The position numbers and the translations under genes are program-made. DNA of 64,000 bases from Gilliamella sp. ESL0405 (GTDB lineage Bacteria > Pseudomonadota > Gammaproteobacteria > Enterobacterales > Orbaceae), in contig NZ_CP048265.1 of NCBI RefSeq assembly GCF_019469205.1, positions 1,426,001 through 1,490,000 of the forward strand. Reading direction: 5' to 3'. The notes beneath the pieces were generated by a model, which saw only the letters and a program-made list of their open reading frames with translations, was not told where the DNA came from and searched no databases. Numbering within the stretch: the first letter of the stretch is position 1; each line of letters begins with the position of its first letter. Positions 30,030 through 38,232 of this stretch are shown piece by piece.

Positions 30030-30885
30030 ATTACTTGAGATCAAGGATCTTAACGTAACCCTTAGTAATGGCAAAACGCTATTAGATAATCTATCTTTTA
30101 GTATAGATCATTATCAATGCATGGGTATTGTGGGTGAAAGTGGAAGCGGTAAAAGCTTAACATGTAAAGCAATTATAGGCTTGTTAGAACCCTATTTTCG
30201 AGTTAAGGGCGAAGTTTTATTTTCTCCAAAACAAAAAAATAGACATTTTTCATCAAGTGCTGATCTATTGAAACAACGTAAAGAAGTATTACGTAATATT
30301 CGTGGCAACACTATTTCAGTTATCCTACAGCACCCGATGAATGCTTTTGATCCACTTTATTGTATTGGCAAGCAAGTTGTTGAAACGCTACTTGCTCACC
30401 GTAAAATGACTAAAAGTGAAGCAATTAATAAAACCCTATGCATGATTGAAACCATCGGTTTAGATAATTCTAAGATAATTTACAACAAGTATCCACATCA
30501 ATTAAGTGGTGGCATGCTGCAAAGAATTATGATCGGAATTGCTCTAATGCTAGAACCCGAGCTTATTATTGCCGATGAGCCGACAACGGCTTTAGACTCG
30601 ATTAGTCAATATCATATCCTTAAGATGTTTGAACAAATTAAGCAACAATCAAAAACAGCCATGATCTTTATTTCACATGATTTAGGTGTGATTCATCATA
30701 TAGCAGATCAAATCATTGTAATGAAAGACGGCGCTCTTGTTGAACAGGGAACGCGAGATGAGATTTTTTATCATGCTAAAAATCAATATACCCAGTACTT
30801 AATCAATGCTCGAAAACAATTAGTAACAAAATTCAACGCTGCAGTTAAGCCTAAACCTCTTAATGTTAGCTTGGAGAGCATTTAA
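30019..30885 (+). CDS. nikD: NikD-like ATPase subunit
   Basis: 288 residues. Walker A GESGSGKSL, signature LSGGMLQRIMI, Walker B LIIADEPTTALD and the H-loop SHD are all present. The C-terminal stretch after LVEQG is longer than in E. coli NikD (254 residues), with the oligopeptide-type tail ending KPLNVSLESI. Powers import together with NikE. Its stop is immediately followed by the nikE ATG. Confidence 0.9.
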   Translation: MSHKLLEIKDLNVTLSNGKTLLDNLSFSIDHYQCMGIVGESGSGKSLTCKAIIGLLEPYFRVKGEVLFSPKQKNRHFSSSADLLKQRKEVLRNIRGNTISVILQHPMNAFDPLYCIGKQVVETLLAHRKMTKSEAINKTLCMIETIGLDNSKIIYNKYPHQLSGGMLQRIMIGIALMLEPELIIADEPTTALDSISQYHILKMFEQIKQQSKTAMIFISHDLGVIHHIADQIIVMKDGALVEQGTRDEIFYHAKNQYTQYLINARKQLVTKFNAAVKPKPLNVSLESI

Positions 30886-31665
30886 ATGACCGTTTTACTA
30901 CAAGTTGAAAATTTAAACAAATCATTTGTCCAACCCGATCAAGGATTATTTAGTCGAAAAAAAACTAAAGTGATCAATAATGTTTCTTTATCGTTAAAAC
31001 ACGGTGAGTGTCTGGGCATTATCGGTGAAAGCGGTAGCGGTAAAAGTACACTCGGGAAATTGATCCTTGGACTGGAAAAACCCGACAGTGGTAAAATCTA
31101 TTTCAATGGGCAAGACATTTCAAAAAAAGCCTGGAAAAAGTCAGTGATGCGACGTAATCTTAGCGCAGTATTTCAAGATTATAATGCTTCGGTTAACCCT
31201 TATTTTACCGTTGAGAATATTATTGCAGAACCAATTGATATTTATGAAAAAATACCTAATAAACAACGTAAAAAACGAATTGATGAACTGTTAGAGCAAG
31301 TTGGTTTAAATTATACTTTTGCTAACCGATTTCCTCATGAAATGAGTGGTGGCCAATTACAACGTATCTGTATTGCCCGAGCAATTGCTTGTCAGCCTCA
31401 ATTCATTTTATTCGACGAAGCGGTCAGCTCATTAGATATCTCAGTGCAAGCACAAATTTTATCGTTATTGTCCGAATTACAAAAACAATTAAATTTAACC
31501 AGTATCTTTATTACACATGACTTAACGACAATCACTTATCTTTGTGATCGAGCCATGTTTTTTTATCGGGGACAAATTGTTGAACATGTTGATAATATCG
31601 AACAATTAGGCAATGTTAAAAATGCTTATTCTAAGCAACTTCTTGAATCTGTATTAGGTTTTTAA
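30886..31665 (+). CDS. nikE: NikE-like ATPase subunit
   Basis: 259 residues. Walker A GESGSGKST, signature MSGGQLQRICIARAI, Walker B FILFDEAVSSLD and H-loop THD. The Walker B Pro seen in most paralogues (DEP) is Ala here, as in NikE-type proteins (DEAVS). Last gene of the ABC set. The following MATE gene begins four bases after its stop and is probably in the same transcript. Confidence 0.9.
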   Translation: MTVLLQVENLNKSFVQPDQGLFSRKKTKVINNVSLSLKHGECLGIIGESGSGKSTLGKLILGLEKPDSGKIYFNGQDISKKAWKKSVMRRNLSAVFQDYNASVNPYFTVENIIAEPIDIYEKIPNKQRKKRIDELLEQVGLNYTFANRFPHEMSGGQLQRICIARAIACQPQFILFDEAVSSLDISVQAQILSLLSELQKQLNLTSIFITHDLTTITYLCDRAMFFYRGQIVEHVDNIEQLGNVKNAYSKQLLESVLGF

Positions 31666-31669
31666 ATTT

Positions 31670-32995
31670 ATGACAACCGAATTAGACAACAACAAACAGT
31701 TTTATTTTAAAGACTATTTAGCTTTGGTGATCCCTTTTATAATTTCAACCATTACAACTCCACTACTTGGAGTAGTTGATACAGCATTAGTCGGGCACTT
31801 ACCTAATCCTGCATTTATAGCCGGTATCGCTGTTGGCGCAGTCATTTTTAATACCATTTATTGGTTATTTGGCTTTTTGCGAGTCAGTACAACTGGTTTT
31901 GCTGCACAAGCTTTAAATGATCCTATATTATTGCGTTCTTCGCTTATTCGTCCGCTATTTATTGCTATAGTTTTAGGTATCTTATTTATTATTCTACAGC
32001 AACCTATTTTTGATGCGGCAATGCAAGTGATTAAACCGAATAAGGAAGTCACTCATTTCGCAAAGACCTACTATTCAATTTTGATTTGGGGCGCCCCTTT
32101 TGTGCTTATCAACTATGTATTAGTCGGTTGGCTAATGGGAATGGCAAAAATAAAAGCGGTTTTGTTTTTACAAGTACTGATTAATGTACTTAACATTATT
32201 TTAGCTATAATCTTAGTTTGGGGATTTCATTCAAACATTGAAGGGGTAGCTTCTGCGACCTTAAGCGCACAGATCAGCTGTAGTTTATTAGGATTTTGGT
32301 ATATCTATCGTTATCTACCAAAAACACAACAAAAAACCGATTTAAAAGCAATATTATCTTGGCAGTCATTAAAAGGGGTAATTTTAGTTAATACTAACTT
32401 GATGATCCGTACTATTTGTCTTTTAATTGTCACTAACCATTTTATATCAATTGGCTCTAGCTTCAGCACTCAAGTGCTTGCCGCCAATGCTGTATTGTTC
32501 CAAATTCACTATTTAATGGCATATCTCTTTGACGGGTTTGCTAATGCTTCGAGCGTATTTAGTGGCAAAGCTAAAGGGACGAAAAATATTACGTTATATA
32601 ATCAAACCCTTAGATGGTCATTGCAGGCATGCATTATCTGTCCGATAATTTTAATTGCCATTTGGTTAGCTTTCGATACCGCAATTATAAAATTATTGAC
32701 GAATCAAACAGAAATAATAGGGTTATGTCAGCAATATCAATTATGGTTGATGATATTTCCAATAGCAGTTGCAGGTGGTTTGATTTACTATGGCGTTTTT
32801 TCTGGAATCAGCTATACATCATCAATCCGAGATTCAATGATTCTCGCACTTTTACTTTGGTTAATTGCCCAATATATATGCGTGCCAATTTGGGGAAATA
32901 ATGGATTATGGTTTTCATATATTTTATTCAGTTTAGGAAGGACGCTGTTCTTAGTCATCTGGATCAAAAAATCTAAAGGCTACGTATTGATCTAA
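31670..32995 (+). CDS. MATE family exporter, DinF subgroup
   Basis: 441 residues with twelve predicted helices in two halves. DinF-type features are the PFIISTITTPLLGVVDTALVGHL opening, LRVSTTGFAAQA in helix 2-3, and LFDGFANASSVFSGKAKGTKN beginning the second half (E. coli DinF has DGFAYAVEAHSGQAYGA here). It should export a cationic or metabolite substrate using a proton or sodium gradient. Unlike E. coli dinF there is no LexA box. It is the sixth gene of the nik-type operon, which suggests a role tied to the imported chelate, for instance export of a metal-binding metabolite. That role is inference. Confidence 0.85.
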   Translation: MTTELDNNKQFYFKDYLALVIPFIISTITTPLLGVVDTALVGHLPNPAFIAGIAVGAVIFNTIYWLFGFLRVSTTGFAAQALNDPILLRSSLIRPLFIAIVLGILFIILQQPIFDAAMQVIKPNKEVTHFAKTYYSILIWGAPFVLINYVLVGWLMGMAKIKAVLFLQVLINVLNIILAIILVWGFHSNIEGVASATLSAQISCSLLGFWYIYRYLPKTQQKTDLKAILSWQSLKGVILVNTNLMIRTICLLIVTNHFISIGSSFSTQVLAANAVLFQIHYLMAYLFDGFANASSVFSGKAKGTKNITLYNQTLRWSLQACIICPIILIAIWLAFDTAIIKLLTNQTEIIGLCQQYQLWLMIFPIAVAGGLIYYGVFSGISYTSSIRDSMILALLLWLIAQYICVPIWGNNGLWFSYILFSLGRTLFLVIWIKKSKGYVLI

Positions 32996-33032
32996 GTTGT
33001 TGTTAGATATTTTATCAAATTGATCAGAAAAT

Positions 33033-33059
33033 AAAAGGTAACACAACCGGTTACCTTTT
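33033..33059 (+). terminator. terminator of the nik-MATE operon
   Basis: AAAAGGTAAC (33033-33042) pairs with GTTACCTTTT (33050-33059), 38 bp past the MATE stop. The A-rich left arm also makes it usable on the reverse strand for the gene ending at 33078. Confidence 0.75.
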
Positions 33060-33077
33060 GATTTAAAAATATACAAA

Positions 33078-33284
33078 CTATTTTTTAGATGGATGAGGAT
33101 CTTTAACTGAATCACCTTGCCCACTAACTATATACCAACCATTTTTACTATGTGGTTTTTTATTATGATCCGGACAAGGGGGTAACGATTTCTTACTTTG
33201 GTTGGAATAAATATATCCACAGTCAGCACATTTATAAGTGCCGGCTGAAACATCACTACCGTATGCAGCAAATTTTTGTACCAT
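33078..33284 (-). CDS. small zinc-ribbon protein
   Basis: 68 residues. Cys19-x2-Cys22 in YKCADCGYIYS and Cys37-x2-His40 in PPCPDHN form a rubredoxin/zinc-ribbon-like knuckle pair. The LPPCP turn is typical of small bacterial zinc ribbons. The flanks are polar (SKNGWYIVSGQGDSVKDPHPSKK). A strong GGAGGAG ribosome site precedes the ATG. Function unknown. A role in metal handling or as an adaptor is possible but not shown. Confidence 0.75.
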   Translation of the reverse strand: MVQKFAAYGSDVSAGTYKCADCGYIYSNQSKKSLPPCPDHNKKPHSKNGWYIVSGQGDSVKDPHPSKK

Positions 33285-34038
33285 TATAAGCTCCTCCAGT
33301 ATAGTTATATTTAAGATAAGCTAATACTTATCAGTGATATTTATAAGCTCTGATTAAAAAAAAAGCAAGTATGTTTTTTAATCATACCCGATTTTACCGT
33401 TTTTTTATTAAATGAATTTAACATCTATATTTAAAACAAAAATACAATTTAAGCACTATTTCACCATCAATCTTTTGATAATAATATAAAAAATCTTGTC
33501 AAAATCTTTCAGAAAATACCTACGTTTCAGTATAAAAATTGAGGAAGTAGAAAATTTTTATCAACAAAACGATTATGGGTATTATTTAAAATACATTGGA
33601 TAATTTTATAATTCCAAAATTTCGTTAGGTTGCTAAATTTTAAGATTTTATCATCTATAAGTTTGTTGTAATAAGACCATTTTAGTTTGTTAAAAATAAC
33701 GCAAAAAATCGTTTTCAATATTAATTGAGTAGATTATTCTTCGATAATTTAGATTTTATATTTCATTAAATAAATAAACTAACTTTTCCTAAAATCTATC
33801 TTGAAGCCGGAGGCTGAAAAAAGATAATGTACAATTTGTGTCAACAGCCAAGCAAATAGCTTTCGGTGATAAATAGAGATGATTGAATTGATTTATAAAA
33901 TTCTCTAATTACTTTTAATGATAGCGTTGATAGTTAATTATCTAATAATATAACAAAATTAAAAAAGGGGATATTATTCTCCCCCCTTTTTGACTAATAT
34001 TAAAAATGATACTTCTGGAAATATTTTTTAAATTTTAT
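33285..34038. other. 750-bp gene-poor AT-rich stretch
   Basis: No supportable gene. A 63-codon reverse frame (33527-33718) has no ribosome site and a Phe/Ile/Asn/Lys-rich random-like composition. The only clear structure is the terminator at 33961-33992. It marks the left edge of the accessory region. Confidence 0.6.
33961..33992 (-). terminator. terminator of the 34039-35502 gene
   Basis: Reverse-strand reading gives AAAAAGGGG, a loop, CCCCTTTTTT, within 80 bp past the stop codon. Confidence 0.75.
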
Positions 34039-35502
34039 TTAAGGTGAAACACAAATCGCCTGAGTAAATTGAGTTTTTGTGCCACTTATTTTATCACCTG
34101 TTACATCCACAATAAAATGTTGATTTGGAATTGGACTTGGGGATGGTGAACTGGTCCAAAAAGCAAATGGAGTCCAAGCATCGCCATAACCTTTATTGCT
34201 TAACGACCCCCACTCTGAAAGCAATCCACCATTTATTTGCCTAATTTTCTTTTCACCATTTCCAGGATAGCCGCCTTCCCACCAATTAGGAATATTACCG
34301 TTAGTCAGATCTGACACAATTGGCAATCTATAATTTGGCAAGCTTGCACAATAATTTTCAGCGTTATTATAATTGTTTTCTACCATATCGATACCATTAC
34401 TATCCGCTTGAGGAATAAACCAGTGGCGCAATTTAAAACGATAAATTGGAATAGTTTTTGCTTGGTCAGCATAAATCGTAAATTGTGTTGGCACAAAACT
34501 CATTTTAGATGAAGGAGAATTAGAGTTTGGTCCTTTTAACTTCACTACGGCCACCCCTTTAGATTCACTGAATTCTAAATCAACATTAGAATTGTTAGGC
34601 ACTTTGCTATAACTAAGTTGACGGTAATCTTTAAGCCCGGCAACAATCAATTTGAAATTAAGATCATTGGCGCCTGTTGCAGGAAAATTAGTTTCAGGAT
34701 TATTAACATCTTGAACTAAAAAAACATTTTTATCTGAATCCCACTGACCAGAAACACCGTTATTTTGTGTTAATGTTTTCGGTTGAACAAAACAAGTATA
34801 AAATGAACTTGAACCAACATGAAGGAAATAATTATCATTAAGATCACTAAATGTTGTTGAATCTGGAACACCATATTGAGTCTTAATACTACTGTTTTCG
34901 ATATGTAAATTGATATAATATGGCGCTAAACATTTGTCGACAGCATCAGTCCGCGCTACATTTTGGCCTAGAGAATTTGTAATTCTCATAGAAATTTTAC
35001 CGGTCCCTGCATTTACCAAATCACCATCATCATCGCGACCATAATTATAAGGTGCTTGCAATATCGCACTGAAATCGATTGATTGTACTTTATCACTATC
35101 CATAGAAGAGCTAACCGGAACGATTGTTTGTATATCAGCAAAGGTAGCAATACTATTTGGAATGGCAATAGGTAAGGGATTATTATTAGAATCCTTGGGT
35201 GGTTGATTATATTTAACCTCTTGACCATTTTCCATATAACTGATCCAAGATAATGCTTTAGTATCTGTACTTTTTGTTTGACCATTATCAAAAGTTAAGT
35301 AAGGTGCAGTACCATTAATAAATTTTGCTGTTTGGTTTGATAGTGCGGAAACAGAATTAGCAACGATGCTTAAGGTTAAATAACTTGATAAATAAAAAAG
35401 AACGGTGGTATATTTTCGCTTTCTGATATGTCTAACATGAGGTGAATATTTTTGATTAATGCTTGAAATATCTGAAGACAGTGTACAACTTAATGCTATC
35501 AT
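34039..35502 (-). CDS. large exported protein with C-type-lectin-like tail, unknown function
   Basis: 487 residues. AAAGGAG lies seven bases before the ATG at 35502, so the 30-residue polar, basic N-terminus (ending HIRKRKYTT) ahead of the hydrophobic segment LFYLSSYLTLSIVANSVSA (about 33-53) is real. This is an extended signal peptide like those of large surface proteins. The middle has repeated beta-rich stretches with NNSN-type linkers. The last about 120 residues (NAENYCASLPNYRLPIVSDLTN, WGSLSNKGYGDAWTPFAFWTSS, FIVDVTGDKISG and a final AICVSP) read like the lectin-like or DUF1566-like tips of invasin/intimin-type adhesins, with a Cys pair bracketing the domain. No beta-barrel or anchor is visible, so it may be secreted or an adhesin fragment. 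Confidence 0.7.
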   Translation of the reverse strand: MIALSCTLSSDISSINQKYSPHVRHIRKRKYTTVLFYLSSYLTLSIVANSVSALSNQTAKFINGTAPYLTFDNGQTKSTDTKALSWISYMENGQEVKYNQPPKDSNNNPLPIAIPNSIATFADIQTIVPVSSSMDSDKVQSIDFSAILQAPYNYGRDDDGDLVNAGTGKISMRITNSLGQNVARTDAVDKCLAPYYINLHIENSSIKTQYGVPDSTTFSDLNDNYFLHVGSSSFYTCFVQPKTLTQNNGVSGQWDSDKNVFLVQDVNNPETNFPATGANDLNFKLIVAGLKDYRQLSYSKVPNNSNVDLEFSESKGVAVVKLKGPNSNSPSSKMSFVPTQFTIYADQAKTIPIYRFKLRHWFIPQADSNGIDMVENNYNNAENYCASLPNYRLPIVSDLTNGNIPNWWEGGYPGNGEKKIRQINGGLLSEWGSLSNKGYGDAWTPFAFWTSSPSPSPIPNQHFIVDVTGDKISGTKTQFTQAICVSP

Positions 35503-35859
35503 GAATTACTACTCCTTTTGATTCTCTTTATGTTTTTTTTGAATTAACAAGATCCATCTCGAGGTAGTACTAAAACGATTTGTTTGACATAAGAATAGGA
35601 TATGAGCAAACCTGAAATCGGTTTCACAATAATAAATTAGATAAGGTAGTTTGTATCTGAATTTTATGTAAAGAGTTGTTAAGAATTTTACGACTTTGTA
35701 AGGCATATCAAACAGATAAATCTAGATAAGGGAAGTATTAATTTGACAGATTAGATTTAATTATTCTATCTATGAAAATTAAAATATTTTCGATCGTAGG
35801 CTAAAGTAATCCTTTACATTTTTGGGGTTTAGAAAATTTGTTTAATTTTTGGTATTCTT
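35503..35859. other. gene-free stretch
   Basis: AT-rich DNA between the exported-protein gene and the cupin remnant. A 65-codon reverse frame (35509-35706) has no ribosome site and no recognisable features. I see nothing else. Confidence 0.5.
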
Positions 35860-35966
35860 CTAATAAAGATATGAATGACCAATAAAATATTTAGCATAAT
35901 TACATTAGGTTCGCCCTTGCCAAAGATATTATTTTTTTCAAATTCAGATTGACTGATTATTTTCAT
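35860..35966 (-). pseudogene. cupin-family gene remnant
   Basis: From an ATG at 35966 (GAGGAT ribosome site) the reverse strand reads MKIISQSEFEKNNIFGKGEPN, then the match jumps one base into another frame that reads YAKYFIGHSYLY and stops at 35860. Intact cupin proteins of the type found beside carboxymuconolactone-decarboxylase-like genes have E..NVFG.GEPN...YFIGQSYLN in this place. So this is the first about 35 codons of such a gene, broken by a frameshift and deletion of the metal-binding part. It lies just downstream of the CMD gene, as expected for a former operon partner. Confidence 0.65.
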
Positions 35967-36074
35967 AATAACTATCCTCGTCAGGAAATGATTTAAAGTT
36001 ATTCGTGTAAAAGAACTTATTCTGTGGAAAATGGGCATATTTAATATTGATATATCCATTTAATTATAATTTTT

Positions 36075-36695
36075 TTATTGGCCTTTTACTGCACGGTTAA
36101 ACCGTTCAAATTCCATTTCACCAATTTTTGATTTTAAAATATTAGCAATGGCATCTAATTTAGTAAAAGATACCCCGACATTTTGCGCAATTTGAATATG
36201 AGATTTAATCTGACTATCGGCACCAGCCAATGTTGATAGCGCAGCTAATGTCGCAATCTCTCTATCTTCATAACTTAAAATATCTCGACCAAAAATATCG
36301 CCAAAAAGATGGGCTTTTAAAAATTGATCGATAACAGGTGAAAAATCCATAATGCCGCCGGTAACGGGTTTGCCAACAACTTTTGTTTGAATTTTAGTCC
36401 CCAACTCTAAAGCGCTTATATTAGTGGGTAATGGCGCTGACGTAGAACCAACTGTGTCAGTAATGCCTTCTCTTTGACGTTCTTCAAGCAGATCTTTGAA
36501 AACACTCAGCCCATTTAAACTCCTAGGAAAACCAACGTAGGCATAAAGCTGAACTAAAATTTCTTTAATTTCATTAATGGTTAACCCTTGGTTTAAACCA
36601 TCAATTAAAGCTTGTTTTAATCCAATCATATCGCCCTTAGACATAGAAGCGGAAATAGTCACAATTGATCCTTGTTTTGGTGTTAAAGTATTCAT
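36075..36695 (-). CDS. carboxymuconolactone decarboxylase (CMD) family protein
   Basis: 206 residues made of two CMD-like halves: residues 20-75 (ALIDGLNQGLTINEIKEILVQLYAYVGFPRSLNGL) and 125-200 (LSYEDREIATLAALSTLAGADSQIKSHIQIAQNVG). The second half keeps the REIATLAAL helix, but the CxxC redox pair of AhpD-type members is absent, so it is not an AhpD peroxidase. Such two-domain proteins are often next to or fused with cupins, and here a broken cupin follows. Enzymatic substrate unknown. The acidic linker TDTVGSTSAPLPTN separates the halves. Confidence 0.82.
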   Translation of the reverse strand: MNTLTPKQGSIVTISASMSKGDMIGLKQALIDGLNQGLTINEIKEILVQLYAYVGFPRSLNGLSVFKDLLEERQREGITDTVGSTSAPLPTNISALELGTKIQTKVVGKPVTGGIMDFSPVIDQFLKAHLFGDIFGRDILSYEDREIATLAALSTLAGADSQIKSHIQIAQNVGVSFTKLDAIANILKSKIGEMEFERFNRAVKGQ

Positions 36696-36993
36696 AGCAT
36701 TTACCTTTGCATAAATAGTTAATACTGTAATCGGTTACTTTTTCTAACCACCCTGGATGTTTACAAATTTGTGTGCCTAAAAATGATAGATGAGTTATTA
36801 ATATTAGAGCCAGTGCATATAAAACATTAATCTATCAGGATTTGTTTTATTTTTGCATTTATATGATTTTTAATTCAATATATCTCAAAATAAACTACAG
36901 TAAATTACCTTATGAAGAGTTTGATAATTCACTTGCTTATCGACAGGTAATTCAATTTAGTACGCAGCCCTATGAATAGGATATTTACTTGCA
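36696..36993. other. intergenic, nothing recognised
   Basis: AT-rich separator between the CMD gene and the two-gene NdpA-like unit. No operator, repeat or gene seen. Confidence 0.5.
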
Positions 36994-38232
36994 TTATGAC
37001 AAACTCAATTTTTCAAAAAAAATTTTATAAAGTTCATCTTGATTATTAAAATAAAGAACAATCCCTCCAACTATTAGCATTATAAAATTCATGGCATTGA
37101 CTAATATCAATCGACGTTTAACTTTGGTTATTTTATCAGATAATTTTGTACTAGTATCACCAGCTTCTTTATAAATTTGTGTTCTCTTCTCTAAAATTTG
37201 AAAACGCTTAAATGATTTTTCTAAACTTGTATTTAACTCATCTAATGAATCTTTATATGATTGATTTGAGACAAATGTAATTAAGAAAATCATAAATAAT
37301 CCAATGATTACTAACGATCCTATAAGAAGATTACCTGCTTTAATTAATGCCGAGGCAGCAATAAGAGCACCAGGTATTGCATAAGCCTTATTTTGAGTTG
37401 AGGAAATAATATCATTTATTTTTGAAGTATATTCGATATATTTGCTTTCTATTTCAGATAACACTTTATCTATAGAAAATTTTTTCGTATATAAATCAAC
37501 TAAATCTTTATAACGCTTATAAATTTGTTTATCTTTTTCGATTATTTCAGTTAATACACATTTATTATCAACAAAATCTGAAATAGCAACTCTCAATATA
37601 GATTGCCTTTCCGATGTCATGACATCATCTACTTCAATAATATTTAAAAGTTCACTTACAAAGTCAAAATTAATTTTATTTATTTCTACTATTTCATCTA
37701 TTATAGATAGATTGTTAGATGGAATAATAATCTCAACTTCTTTTATGTTATTTTTATCTGGAACATAATAAATACATTTATCATAAAAAGAATATCTTGA
37801 TATATTATTTATTAGCCTACTCCATTTTAAAAATAAGTTGATTTTTTTGATAATAGGTTCAGGCATTAAGAATGATATCATGCCATTATTTACTCGCTCT
37901 CCGCCATCAAGAATAATGTAATAAGGCAATTCATGATCCAGTGAAGATGCTTTTACCCAAAAGCTGTCTAACGTAGGAAAAATCACAGTATTTTCAGCTA
38001 AATCGCCTTTTTTTATTGGAAAGCTAACTAGATTATGAAATGAGGAATAATCTAATTCTTCACTTTTAACCCCAAAAGTCCTTAAAAGTTCTTTTAAATT
38101 TTCACCATTGACATTTTGCCCCAAAGAAATCTCAGCCCATCCGCCCTCGATCTTAATTCCACAAGATGACAATTGCGCAAAAAGATACTTTAGTTTCTTT
38201 ATTTCATCTTGAGTTAATATATCTTTATTCAT
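36994..38232 (-). CDS. coiled-coil membrane protein, partner of the NdpA-like gene (unknown family)
   Basis: 412 residues. The N-terminal 200 residues are soluble and mixed alpha/beta (GGWAEISLGQN, PYYIILDGGERVNNGMISFLM). A long charged helical region (about 205-280, KDKQIYKRYKDLVDLYTKKFSIDKVLSEIESKYIEY) leads into a pair of membrane helices (284-300 and 301-321). A second heptad-like helix (325-372) follows, then a last helix (374-395). It overlaps the upstream NdpA-like gene by eight bases and has no ribosome site of its own, so expression depends on that gene. I do not recognise a family. The layout (soluble sensor or binding domain, coiled coil, membrane anchor) is what membrane partners of two-gene defence or stress systems often look like, but this is inference. 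Confidence 0.7.
   Translation of the reverse strand: MNKDILTQDEIKKLKYLFAQLSSCGIKIEGGWAEISLGQNVNGENLKELLRTFGVKSEELDYSSFHNLVSFPIKKGDLAENTVIFPTLDSFWVKASSLDHELPYYIILDGGERVNNGMISFLMPEPIIKKINLFLKWSRLINNISRYSFYDKCIYYVPDKNNIKEVEIIIPSNNLSIIDEIVEINKINFDFVSELLNIIEVDDVMTSERQSILRVAISDFVDNKCVLTEIIEKDKQIYKRYKDLVDLYTKKFSIDKVLSEIESKYIEYTSKINDIISSTQNKAYAIPGALIAASALIKAGNLLIGSLVIIGLFMIFLITFVSNQSYKDSLDELNTSLEKSFKRFQILEKRTQIYKEAGDTSTKLSDKITKVKRRLILVNAMNFIMLIVGGIVLYFNNQDELYKIFFEKLSLS

Noticed and set aside
31620-31669. LexA box before the DinF-type MATE gene
   Set aside because: E. coli dinF is SOS-controlled, but here only four bases separate it from nikE and no CTG-N10-CAG is present.
33527-33718. 63-codon reverse frame
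   Set aside because: No ribosome site, Ile/Lys/Asn/Phe-rich random-like product.
35509-35706. 65-codon reverse frame next to the exported-protein gene
   Set aside because: No ribosome site and it abuts the strong ribosome site of the real gene.
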